Source: Akkermansiaceae bacterium (lineage in GTDB: Bacteria; Verrucomicrobiota; Verrucomicrobiia; Verrucomicrobiales; Akkermansiaceae). Taken from it: a stretch of 8,336 nt of DNA. Position numbers and translations under genes: made by a program. Where the stretch lies: the NCBI GenBank assembly GCA_023300205.1, contig JALZVD010000384.1, positions 1 through 8,336 of the forward strand. Reading direction: 5' to 3'. Position 1 is the first letter of the stretch. Every line of letters begins with the position of its first letter. Below, in pieces: positions 1 through 7,119 of this stretch. A model generated the notes under the pieces. That model ran no database searches, was not told the DNA's origin, and saw only the letters and a list, made by a program, of their open reading frames with translations.

Positions 1-7
1 CTTGTAA

Positions 8-1681
8 TTAAAATAAGCCGACTATCTTACCGTCAGCATCAATATCGATCCTATCTGCTGCTGGAATTTTAGGAAGCCCAGGCATCGTCATAATATCGCC
101 ACAAATCATAACCACAAACTCAGCACCTGCAGAAAGCCTAACCTCTCGGATCTTCACCACATGATCATCCGGCGCCCCCAAAAGCTTTGGATCTGTAGAA
201 AAACTATACTGACTCTTCGCCACACAGATCGGATACCCTCCATAGCCTGCCTTCTGTAACCTCTTAATCTGTTTTATAACCTTACCGTCTGCCTCTATTC
301 CCACAGCTCCATAAATCTTCTGAGCCACAGCCTCCATCTTTTCCCATAACGGAATATCATCTTCATAAGCAAATTTGAAATCAGCACTTGTCGTCTCAAG
401 AGTCTCCACTACCTCACGCGCTAACGCTTCAGCTCCAGCTCCCCCATTCGCCCAGTGATCAGCTAAAACCACTTTCACATTAAGATCAGCCATCTTACTC
501 GTAACAAGATCAATCTCAGCATCCGTATCAAAGCTGAACTTATTAAGAGCCACAATACAAGGCAACCCAAAATGATCACGCATATTACGAACATGACGCT
601 CCAAGTTTTTAAGACCCTCTTCTAGGGCCCCTAAATTCTCCTCCTCAATAGAGTCTAACTTCACACCACCATGATATTTCAATGCCTTAAGAGTCGCCAC
701 CATCACTGATGCATCTGGCCTAAGACCAGACTTACGACACTTAATATTCACAAATTTCTCAGCTCCCAAATCAGCACCAAAACCAGCCTCAGTCACCACA
801 TAATCAGATAGTTTTAATGCCACCTGGGTAGCGATCACCGTACTGCAACCATGCGCAATATTAGCAAACGGACCACCATGAACAAAAGCCATATTTCCCT
901 CTAAAGTCTGAACAAGATTAGGCTTAAAGGCCTCTTTCAGCAGCACCGTCATCGCTCCATGTGCATTCAGATCTCTCGCCCTGATTGCCTTACCTCCCCG
1001 AGTATAGGCTACAATGATATTACCCAACTTCTCCTTCATCTCTGCCACACTAGTAGAAAGACAGAAAATCGCCATCACCTCACTAGCTACCACAATATCG
1101 AAACCATCAGACCTTGGATAACCATTACCCAACCCTCCAAGCCCCACAGTCAACTCACGCAGAGCCCTATCATTCATATCCACAACACGCTTCCAAACCA
1201 CACGCCTCACATCAATCTCAAGATCATTACCGTGATGAATATGATTATCAACCAGTGCTGACAGAAGATTATTCGCTAAGCCTATCGCATGGAAATCTCC
1301 CGTAAAATGCAGATTAATATCCTCCATAGGTACCACCTGTGCATAGCCTCCCCCTGCCGCACCTCCCTTCATACCAAAACATGGCCCCAGTGACGGCTCT
1401 CTCAAACAAACAACCGCATTCTTCCCTATCCGGTTCAACCCATCAGTTAACCCTACAGATGTCGTAGTCTTTCCCTCACCAGCGGGCGTAGGACTCACTG
1501 CTGTTACCAAGATCAGCTTACCATTTGCCTTAGACTCTAAAGAATCAATATAGTCCAATGAAAGCTTCGCCTTATAATGTCCATACGGCTCTAAATGCTC
1601 GTCAGCTATCCCAAGTTTCTCTTGAGCTAAGAGCGATACACGCTGCATTGTTGCTTTCTGAGCTATCTCAATGTCGGTCAT
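8..1681 (-). CDS. fhs: Formate-tetrahydrofolate ligase (10-formyl-THF synthetase)
   Basis: Cytosolic enzyme that joins formate to tetrahydrofolate using ATP, giving 10-formyl-THF for purine, formyl-Met and one-carbon metabolism. The 557-residue length is normal for the family. Visible hallmarks are the P-loop TPAGEGKT (residues 65-72), the [20 protein letters not shown] block (94-113) that holds family signature [11 protein letters not shown] (103-113), [13 protein letters not shown] (298-310), and the second signature [12 protein letters not shown] (328-339). The C-terminus is intact (ends GLF, stop at 8-10). The start at 1681 matches the family's usual N-terminus, with about 60 residues before the P-loop. 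No Shine-Dalgarno sequence precedes it. It is divergent from mnmH across 119 bp and appears monocistronic in what can be seen; anything downstream lies outside the window. Identification is secure from motifs and length. Confidence 0.97.
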   Translation of the reverse strand: MTDIEIAQKATMQRVSLLAQEKLGIADEHLEPYGHYKAKLSLDYIDSLESKANGKLILVTAVSPTPAGEGKTTTSVGLTDGLNRIGKNAVVCLREPSLGPCFGMKGGAAGGGYAQVVPMEDINLHFTGDFHAIGLANNLLSALVDNHIHHGNDLEIDVRRVVWKRVVDMNDRALRELTVGLGGLGNGYPRSDGFDIVVASEVMAIFCLSTSVAEMKEKLGNIIVAYTRGGKAIRARDLNAHGAMTVLLKEAFKPNLVQTLEGNMAFVHGGPFANIAHGCSTVIATQVALKLSDYVVTEAGFGADLGAEKFVNIKCRKSGLRPDASVMVATLKALKYHGGVKLDSIEEENLGALEEGLKNLERHVRNMRDHFGLPCIVALNKFSFDTDAEIDLVTSKMADLNVKVVLADHWANGGAGAEALAREVVETLETTSADFKFAYEDDIPLWEKMEAVAQKIYGAVGIEADGKVIKQIKRLQKAGYGGYPICVAKSQYSFSTDPKLLGAPDDHVVKIREVRLSAGAEFVVMICGDIMTMPGLPKIPAADRIDIDADGKIVGLF

Positions 1682-1736
1682 GATTTACTAATATGATCTT
1701 TTATAGATTCTAAAAAGACAAATATGCCAGTCACCG

Positions 1737-1763
1737 CTATTAAATCAATTTTTGTGATGTCAA
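1737..1763 (-). promoter_or_regulatory. Possible sigma-70-type promoter for fhs
   Basis: On the minus strand a consensus -35 hexamer TTGACA (1758-1763) is followed after 15 bp by TAATAG (1737-1742). The leader to the fhs ATG would be about 50 nt. The spacer is short of the usual 16-18 bp and the -10 is imperfect, so this is a weak call made on sequence alone. Confidence 0.25.
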
Positions 1764-1800
1764 CTTAGACAGAATAAGGCACACTCAACCAGTCATCAGC

Positions 1801-2856
1801 ATGCAACACTTATCCACAATCTCATTTCCTTCTGACCTCTCGACACATTCAGAGATCATCGATGTGCGCTCACCCTCAGAATTCGCACTCGATCACATAC
1901 CTGGCGCCATCAATCTACCTGTCCTTGATGATCAACAACGTACACAAGTGGGCACACTATATAAAGAAAATCCATTTAAAGCTCGCAGACTTGGCGCCGC
2001 TCTCATCTCAGCAAATATTTCCCAGCATATACAGAATAAGATGATGCATCATGGGCTCGACTATGCACCTGTCCTTTATTGCTGGCGCGGGGGAATGCGC
2101 TCCAGATCATTTACATTTATACTCAAGTCAATAGGCTGGAAACCTCACGTAATCTCTGGTGGATACCGTGCCTTTAGAAAATCTATCGTCGAAGAAACAG
2201 AAGAAATATTCCAGAATCCACAACTCAATATTCAAGTCCTCTCAGGACTCACTGGAGTCGGAAAAACACGTCTCTTAATAGCCATCCAGAAACAAGGCGG
2301 GCAAGTTCTAGACCTAGAAGGACTAGCAAACCACAAAGGCTCACTATTAGGCGCCACTCCCAGCTCAGCTCAGCCATCCCAGAAAAAATTTGAGACTCTG
2401 CTATGGCACAACATGAAACAATTTGACCTCACTAAACCAATATATACTGAAGCAGAAAGTAACCGTATCGGCAACATCCATTGCCCAACATCACTCTGGA
2501 GATCACTCAACAATGCCCGCGTGATAAACGTCCAGCTCCCCATCAAAGAACGTATCAAAATACTCCGACAAGACTACCCTCATTTTCAAGAAGACTCTGA
2601 CCAACTTAAACTACTCCTCAGCAAGCTTATCCCCCTCCGCGGTAATGAACAAATTGAACAGTGGGACACACTTATCGATGCAGAGCATTGGAACGACTTC
2701 GTCCAATCAGTTTTAGAAAAGCACTACGACCTTTGTTACCGTGCACCAGGAGAAGCTGACTCTAACTACAAAAAATCAACCGCTGAAATCATCATCCCTG
2801 ATGCGCGTGAAGAAAGTTTCGCAAACGCGGCAAAACAAAGCCTCCTGTTTAGCTAG
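1801..2856 (+). CDS. mnmH: tRNA 2-selenouridine synthase (MnmH/SelU)
   Basis: Converts the 2-thiouridine at wobble position 34 of certain tRNAs to 2-selenouridine, via a geranylated intermediate, using selenophosphate made by SelD. The 351-residue length is close to E. coli SelU. An N-terminal rhodanese domain (about residues 15-130) carries EIIDVRSPSEF (19-28) and the catalytic-loop motif YCWRGGMRSRS, with the expected active cysteine at C94. The C-terminal P-loop domain has GLTGVGKT (149-156), followed by the family block DLEGLANHKGS (171-181), AESNRIG (218-224), and a C-terminal HYDLCY (308-313). The start is the first ATG and places the rhodanese fold at the usual distance; no Shine-Dalgarno sequence is visible. 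It is divergent from fhs, and the next gene on the same strand begins 132 bp downstream. The selD partner is not in this window. Confidence 0.95.
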   Translation: MQHLSTISFPSDLSTHSEIIDVRSPSEFALDHIPGAINLPVLDDQQRTQVGTLYKENPFKARRLGAALISANISQHIQNKMMHHGLDYAPVLYCWRGGMRSRSFTFILKSIGWKPHVISGGYRAFRKSIVEETEEIFQNPQLNIQVLSGLTGVGKTRLLIAIQKQGGQVLDLEGLANHKGSLLGATPSSAQPSQKKFETLLWHNMKQFDLTKPIYTEAESNRIGNIHCPTSLWRSLNNARVINVQLPIKERIKILRQDYPHFQEDSDQLKLLLSKLIPLRGNEQIEQWDTLIDAEHWNDFVQSVLEKHYDLCYRAPGEADSNYKKSTAEIIIPDAREESFANAAKQSLLFS

Positions 2857-2988
2857 AAAAAACCAATAACCTCATTCATTTAAGCCTTAATTAAAAAAGC
2901 TAAATTCATCTTAAATATCGACACTTCTTGATAAATACGTTACCTACTGAGCATCTTCATTTCTCCAAAGACAATATCAGATCAGTAA

Positions 2989-3942
2989 ATGGCACGTAAC
3001 AACACCAGAAATGCAAAGCAACAAGCGGGTATTCACTCTTCCAAAAGGAAGGCTTCTCGCGGAGCTAAGCGCAGAAAAAACACTTCTTCCTCTAAGAACA
3101 CTAGTGGAATTTTAAGTTTTTTCACATCTGCCAGCAATCGCGCTCACCAAAGGAGTAATCAACGTAATTCGAGATCTCGTGGCATGAAGTCCGTCAACGC
3201 ATCCATCGCTCAAACGGCGGAAGATGACTACAGCCTTCCATTAATTCATCTCATATTAAGAAGCATTTTAGCCATATTCTTAATATTTCCCTGCTTCATT
3301 TCTACGGTAGCTATTTTTAAACTCAACATCGGTTACTCTACATCGAACAATTTCTGGCAACAGCTCTTCCATACTCAAGCCTTTTTATACTTCGCTATCG
3401 GCAGCTTCCTTATGCTAGGTTGGTTCTGGTCTAAATTACTCAGAAAAACATTCCTCTATCTCTACGTCTTAGGACACGAGCTAACACATGCGTTCTTCAT
3501 CTTTGTATGCGGAGGCAAGATCTCAGGCTTTAAAGTCACACCAGATGGAGGCTACGTCATCACTAATAAAACCAATGTTTTAATCGCCCTCTCACCCTAT
3601 TTCATTCCATTCTGGACCTGTATCGTATTAGCTATCTCCTTCATCGCTCGCAGCTTCATACACATCCCTGCTCACGATGAGATCCTATACCTTTTAATCG
3701 GCTTCACATGGACATTCCACCTAACCTGGACTATCTGGATGATACCCCGTGACCAACCAGACCTCAAAGAAAACGGTTCATTCTTCTCCCTCACTATCAT
3801 TTACCTAGCGAACATCCTACTCCTAGCAACACTACTATGCCTTTCCCCTTCAGGCATTACCTTCAAAGAATATTGCTACCAATGGATTAACCTATTCCTA
3901 GAAAACAGTATCAGTCTAATTAGCTTCCTTAAAGGGCTCTAA
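2989..3942 (+). CDS. Membrane protein with HELTH zinc-metalloprotease motif (M50-like), basic N-terminal tail
   Basis: A 317-residue probable inner-membrane protein of unproven function. Residues 1-80 are hydrophilic and very rich in Lys, Arg, Ser and Asn, with basic clusters at 18-30 and 52-67, and look disordered. After that come about six hydrophobic segments (roughly 84-110, 129-148, 153-175, 198-219, 230-252, 264-286). The third carries LGHELTHAFF, a HExxH zinc-binding motif (H163, E164, H167), followed by a VCGGKISGF turn and PDGGYV. A later loop with DQPDL (255-259) and ENG could supply the acidic third zinc ligand, as site-2-protease-type M50 enzymes do with a distant Asp. The order resembles uncharacterised M50-family metallopeptidases, but the classic LDG motif is not evident, so substrate and activity are unknown. 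The ATG at 2989 lacks a Shine-Dalgarno sequence. The gene ends at an intrinsic terminator 31 bp downstream. Confidence 0.75.
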   Translation: MARNNTRNAKQQAGIHSSKRKASRGAKRRKNTSSSKNTSGILSFFTSASNRAHQRSNQRNSRSRGMKSVNASIAQTAEDDYSLPLIHLILRSILAIFLIFPCFISTVAIFKLNIGYSTSNNFWQQLFHTQAFLYFAIGSFLMLGWFWSKLLRKTFLYLYVLGHELTHAFFIFVCGGKISGFKVTPDGGYVITNKTNVLIALSPYFIPFWTCIVLAISFIARSFIHIPAHDEILYLLIGFTWTFHLTWTIWMIPRDQPDLKENGSFFSLTIIYLANILLLATLLCLSPSGITFKEYCYQWINLFLENSISLISFLKGL

Positions 3943-3973
3943 CCTGCATCTCCTCTCCCCTATAGAATCATCA

Positions 3974-4012
3974 AGCGGGCTACCAATCTCTCAGTAACCC
4001 GCTCTTTTTTTT
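3974..4012 (+). terminator. Rho-independent terminator of the M50-like gene
   Basis: AGCGGGCTAC (3974-3983) pairs with GTAACCCGCT (3994-4003) over ten positions with a single C-A mismatch. The loop is 10 nt, and a run of eight T (4005-4012) follows almost directly. It lies 31 bp past the stop at 3942 and points the same way. Confidence 0.9.
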
Positions 4013-4147
4013 CGCCACACACACGATTATTTTGTAATGAAAATACTCTGTAATACCATACTCTTTGAGGATCAACTTGATGACACTCTAACTAGAAAAG
4101 TCACATTCTAGCCATTACAACAAACCAGAGTTTTTATACCTAGACAC

Positions 4148-4180
4148 AAAAAAACCTAGAGACTGTATAAGCCTCTAGGT
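4148..4180 (-). terminator. Rho-independent terminator of the repeat lipoprotein gene
   Basis: A perfect 8-bp stem, ACCTAGAG (4154-4161) with CTCTAGGT (4173-4180), encloses an 11-nt loop. Read on the minus strand it is followed by a T run (complement of the A's at 4148-4153). It lies 36 bp beyond the stop codon of the minus-strand gene 4217-4831, so each convergent gene has its own terminator. Confidence 0.85.
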
Positions 4181-4216
4181 CTTGGTAAATTATATTGATA
4201 GCAATATGAAAGTAAT

Positions 4217-4831
4217 TTACTCAGCTGCTGGGATAACGTCTTTAACTGCTCCAGCTGCTGCGTCCTTAACTTTGTCTACAGCTCCTGCTGCTGCTTCTTT
4301 TGCTGAATCAACTGCGCCTGCTGCTCCTGCGCCTGCTGCTTCTTTAGCTGAATCAACTGCTCCTGCTGCTGCTCCTTTAGCTGAATCAACTGCGCCTGCT
4401 GCTGCTCCTTTAGCTGAATCAACTGCGCCTGCTGCTGCTTCTTTAGCTGAATCAACTGCGCCTGCTGCTGCTCCAGTTGCTAATCCTTTAGCTGAATCAA
4501 CTGCACCTGCTGCTGCTCCTTTAACTGAATCAACTGCGCCTGCTGCTGCTCCTTTAGCTGAATCAACTGCGCCTGCTGCTGCTCCTTTAACTGAGTCTAC
4601 TGCGCCTGCTGCTGCTTCTTTAGCTGAATCAACTGCGCCTGCTGCTGCTTCTTTAGCTGAATCAACTGCGCCTGCTGCTGCATCTGCTGCTGCGGTTTTA
4701 GCTGAGTCTACTGCGCCTGCTGCTGCTCCTTTAGCTGAGTCTACTGCGCCTGCTGCTCCGTCTTTGATTTCCTTGCAAGAAGTGAACGCTGCTGCCACGC
4801 CTGCCATGATTAGTATGTTTTTTAGTTTCAT
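4217..4831 (-). CDS. Small lipoprotein built of 11-residue AAAGAVDSAK repeats (LEA/apolipoprotein-like amphipathic helix)
   Basis: A 204-residue protein. Residues 1-18 are a signal peptide (Lys at 2 and 4, hydrophobic 6-16) ending FTSC with C19 as probable lipidated cysteine; Phe at -3 is a permitted but less common lipobox residue. Almost all the rest is about 15 tandem units of the form (G/E)AAAGAVDSAK. Twelve are 11 residues long, and three have a 15-residue form (46-60, 116-130, 164-178). The composition is nearly all Ala, Gly, Val, Asp, Ser, Lys and Glu, with no aromatic residues after the signal peptide and no second Cys. Eleven-residue Ala-rich repeats with spaced Asp and Lys predict a long amphipathic helix of the kind seen in LEA group 3 proteins, alpha-synuclein and apolipoproteins. 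A structural, membrane-binding or stress-protective envelope role is inference. The minus frame is chosen over the open plus frame because it has the signal peptide and lipobox and lies upstream of a matching terminator. Confidence 0.85.
   Translation of the reverse strand: MKLKNILIMAGVAAAFTSCKEIKDGAAGAVDSAKGAAAGAVDSAKTAAADAAAGAVDSAKEAAAGAVDSAKEAAAGAVDSVKGAAAGAVDSAKGAAAGAVDSVKGAAAGAVDSAKGLATGAAAGAVDSAKEAAAGAVDSAKGAAAGAVDSAKGAAAGAVDSAKEAAGAGAAGAVDSAKEAAAGAVDKVKDAAAGAVKDVIPAAE
4265..4762 (-). repeat. In-frame tandem array of 33-bp units, some extended to 45 bp
   Basis: Fourteen consecutive units encode residues 24-189, with a degenerate fifteenth after them. Most are 33 bp; three are 45 bp (4652-4696, 4442-4486, 4298-4342). 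On the plus strand the typical unit reads GCTGCTGCTCCTTTAGCTGA plus ATCAACTGCGCCT. Units differ by a few, mostly synonymous, changes (GTTGAT against GTAGAC for Val-Asp). All length changes keep frame. Arrays like this change copy number easily by slippage or unequal recombination. Confidence 0.93.
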
Positions 4832-4875
4832 CGAATTATATATGTTTGTTGTTGTTTTCTCTACTTAATAGATCA

Positions 4876-4889
4876 GGTTATTGCTAACC
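4876..4889 (-). other. Small hairpin with GCAA loop upstream of the repeat lipoprotein
   Basis: Read on the minus strand, GGTTA-GCAA-TAACC forms a perfect 5-bp stem closed by a GNRA-type tetraloop. It ends 44 nt before the ATG at 4831. If the leader is transcribed this would be a stable small RNA hairpin; it could equally be a short protein-binding palindrome. Its function is unknown. Confidence 0.35.
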
Positions 4890-4945
4890 GCACCTTTAGA
4901 CAACATAAGTTGGGGAATTGTCACAACATTTCGGTGTCATTCTTC

Positions 4946-4972
4946 AAAAAAATCAGTTAATTACTCCTTAAC
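4946..4972 (-). terminator. Weak possible terminator overlapping the end of the DinG-like gene
   Basis: On the minus strand GTTAA (4968-4972) and TTAAC (4956-4960) can pair around a 7-nt loop that contains the stop codon. Three bases then precede a run of seven T (complement of 4946-4952). The stem is only 5 bp and AT-rich, so termination may be poor and some read-through into the repeat lipoprotein gene is possible. Confidence 0.3.
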
Positions 4973-6985
4973 AATCTTCACTGGAGCAGGAGGTAATGAA
5001 TCAAGAAACATCTTCCCATAACGCTTCGTCACCACCCTATTGTCTAAAATCACAACTAACCCACTATCATTTTCACTTCGGATCAGACGCCCAACTCCCT
5101 GTCTTAACTTAATGACAGCTTCAGGAACCGAGTAATCCATAAACGCATTTCCTCCGTTTGCCTCTATTTCCTCTATCTTACAAGCTACCAATGGATGGTC
5201 CGGGACACTAAATGGTAACCGAGTCACGATCACATTAGACAAGCTCTCACCAGGAACATCCACTCCCGCCCAAAAACTATCTGTTCCAAACAAGACACTA
5301 TGCACATCCTCACGGAAGATATCCACCATCTGATGCCTAGGCATACCGTCACCCTGCAACAGCAACCGCCACCCCATTTCATCAAAGTAATCTTCCATCG
5401 CCTCTGCCACGTTCCTCATTACCCGATAACTCGTAAACAAAACAAATGCCTTTCCATCCGTATATTTAAGCACCCGCTCTATCCAGTGCACCAACGCAGA
5501 CTCATACTTCTCAGTTCCTGGATCAGGCATGGCCTGCATCACATAAATCTGCATCTGCTTTTCATAGTCAAACGGACTACCTATCTTAATTGCTCTACTC
5601 TTTTCAGCTCCCACCCTCCTACGAAAATATCCTAAATCATCATCTCCCGCACCCAATGTAGCACTCGTCAAAACACAAGTCTTCCCATTGCCAAACATCG
5701 TTTCACGTAGCCTGTCCGCTACATTAATCGGAGCTGACTGTAACACCAAGTTCTCACCATCCCGCCCACTCTTCTCTACCCAATAAACACTCTGTTCATC
5801 ATCTTGATCTAGAAACATCTTAACACTGCCATGCATCTCTCTCAGCCTCCTAGCCCCATCCATCAGCTCATTTCTTACAGCACTCTCTTTTTCCAAATCC
5901 TCTGCAGCCTCCTCCACCGCCGTCCAGAAATTCCGCAATGGTAACGCTAAACTATTATCCACCAACTCAGGCTGCCTTACACGATGCTCCCGCGAATATT
6001 GACCAAATTCAACAACCTCGCCAACCTCCTCAAAAAACGCCTCTGCAATATCTAACAACTCCTCAGCGCACTGCATTCCTTCCCCATTTCTCAAGGTCTT
6101 TAGTAACCCTCGCTTTGTTTTTGGATTATACAAGCGCTGCACATCAAACCTCATCCCAGCATGACTTAACCTCATCCCCAACTGCTTCGCAGCCACATCC
6201 TCTAAAGTGTGAGCCTCATCTAGAATCGCAAAATCATTAGCAAATAAATAACCCCCATTCCCAGACTCACCCAGTTCTATGCTCTCCACCTCAGCTGCAA
6301 ACAGCGTGAAAAACAACGTATGATTCACCACAATAACCTCCGCCTTCTCAGCACGCTTCCTCACATTCTGATAAAAACAAGCATCTCCTCTCCCGCAAGA
6401 CTTCCTAGTGCAGACATGTGCCTCACTACATACCTGACTCCAAACCTTCGAACTCGGCTGAAAATCCATATCACTCAAACTCCCATCAAGCGTCTCCTCA
6501 GCCCAATCGTAAATCGCCCTCAGCTCCTCAGCCTCGCTACTAGAAAATAAATCCCTCGGCCTCTCCATCGCCCTACGTAATCTCGCAGGACACACAAAAT
6601 TCCCTCTACCTTTAAGTAAAACAGCATCAAAATCAAGCTTTAGCAACTTCTTCACAATAGGTAAATCCTTATTCACTAACTGCTCTTGAAGATTGATCGT
6701 ATGAGTAGAAATCACCGCCTTCCTATCATTCTCTATCGCAAACTTGACTGCAGGTATCAAATACGCAAGTGACTTCCCTACCCCTGTTCCTGCCTCTACT
6801 GATAAAACACCTGTATCCTCCAGAATCTCAGCCACCGCCACAGCCATCTCCTGCTGTTGAGGCCTGTACGAAAAATCCGGCGACTCTGAAAGTAACCCAG
6901 TTTTAGAAAACACATCCCCTATCTCATGGGATAACTTCACCCCAGAGTCTCCACCCCCATCATGCCCATCGCTTACAGAAATCAT
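4961..6985 (-). CDS. dinG: ATP-dependent DNA helicase, DinG/YoaA family (XPD-like, iron-sulfur)
   Basis: A superfamily 2 helicase of the XPD/DinG type, which in relatives unwinds DNA 5'-3' and acts in repair of damaged DNA, R-loops or stalled forks. Its 674 residues lie between E. coli YoaA and DinG in length. Motifs in order: RPQQQEMA (41-48, Q-motif-like), Walker A AGTGVGKS (65-72), THTINLQEQL (95-103), iron-sulfur cysteines C132, C192, C197 and C203 (C-x4-C-x5-C after the first, as in DinG), DEAH (256-259), LTSATL (439-444), FGTDSFWAGVDVPGESL (566-582), and motif VI QGVGRLIRSE (629-638). All look intact. The ATG at 6985 gives a roughly 40-residue lead before the Q-like motif, which is usual, though no Shine-Dalgarno sequence supports it. 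It is divergent from the C39-like gene across 134 bp. No SOS-box-like palindrome was recognised upstream. DinG and YoaA subtypes cannot be separated here. Confidence 0.92.
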   Translation of the reverse strand: MISVSDGHDGGGDSGVKLSHEIGDVFSKTGLLSESPDFSYRPQQQEMAVAVAEILEDTGVLSVEAGTGVGKSLAYLIPAVKFAIENDRKAVISTHTINLQEQLVNKDLPIVKKLLKLDFDAVLLKGRGNFVCPARLRRAMERPRDLFSSSEAEELRAIYDWAEETLDGSLSDMDFQPSSKVWSQVCSEAHVCTRKSCGRGDACFYQNVRKRAEKAEVIVVNHTLFFTLFAAEVESIELGESGNGGYLFANDFAILDEAHTLEDVAAKQLGMRLSHAGMRFDVQRLYNPKTKRGLLKTLRNGEGMQCAEELLDIAEAFFEEVGEVVEFGQYSREHRVRQPELVDNSLALPLRNFWTAVEEAAEDLEKESAVRNELMDGARRLREMHGSVKMFLDQDDEQSVYWVEKSGRDGENLVLQSAPINVADRLRETMFGNGKTCVLTSATLGAGDDDLGYFRRRVGAEKSRAIKIGSPFDYEKQMQIYVMQAMPDPGTEKYESALVHWIERVLKYTDGKAFVLFTSYRVMRNVAEAMEDYFDEMGWRLLLQGDGMPRHQMVDIFREDVHSVLFGTDSFWAGVDVPGESLSNVIVTRLPFSVPDHPLVACKIEEIEANGGNAFMDYSVPEAVIKLRQGVGRLIRSENDSGLVVILDNRVVTKRYGKMFLDSLPPAPVKIVKE

Positions 6986-7119
6986 CGTCTCACATATTTC
7001 TAATCCATCACCCTACGAAAGAAAGCACTATTTCTCTAAATATCTTCCCATCATAGATCACACATATTATTTCAAGCTCCAGTATTGTCAAACCAACGAT
7101 CCAACATCACTATACTCAC

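Noticed and set aside
959..1305. Small plus-strand open frames inside fhs
   Set aside because: They are antisense to conserved fhs sequence, with low-complexity His/Thr/Pro-rich translations typical of reversed G-rich coding strands.
4232..4762. CRISPR array suggested by regular repeats
   Set aside because: The units are contiguous with no unique spacers, are in frame, and encode a protein; no cas genes are present.
4182..4868. Long plus-strand open frame (228 codons) rich in AESTAPAAAPL repeats
   Set aside because: It is the mirror of the minus-strand repeat gene: a 33-bp unit without stops in this frame stays open on both strands. It has no signal peptide, starts inside the region of the opposite gene's terminator, and the minus frame has the lipobox and the terminator.
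5300..6550. Several plus-strand open frames inside the DinG-like gene
   Set aside because: They are antisense to the helicase motifs, with no recognisable domains or starts; they are explained by the strong base skew.
7085..7116. TTGTCA and TATACT as a promoter for the C39-like gene
   Set aside because: The spacer is 20 bp and the -10 ends three bases before the ATG, so transcription would start inside the coding sequence.
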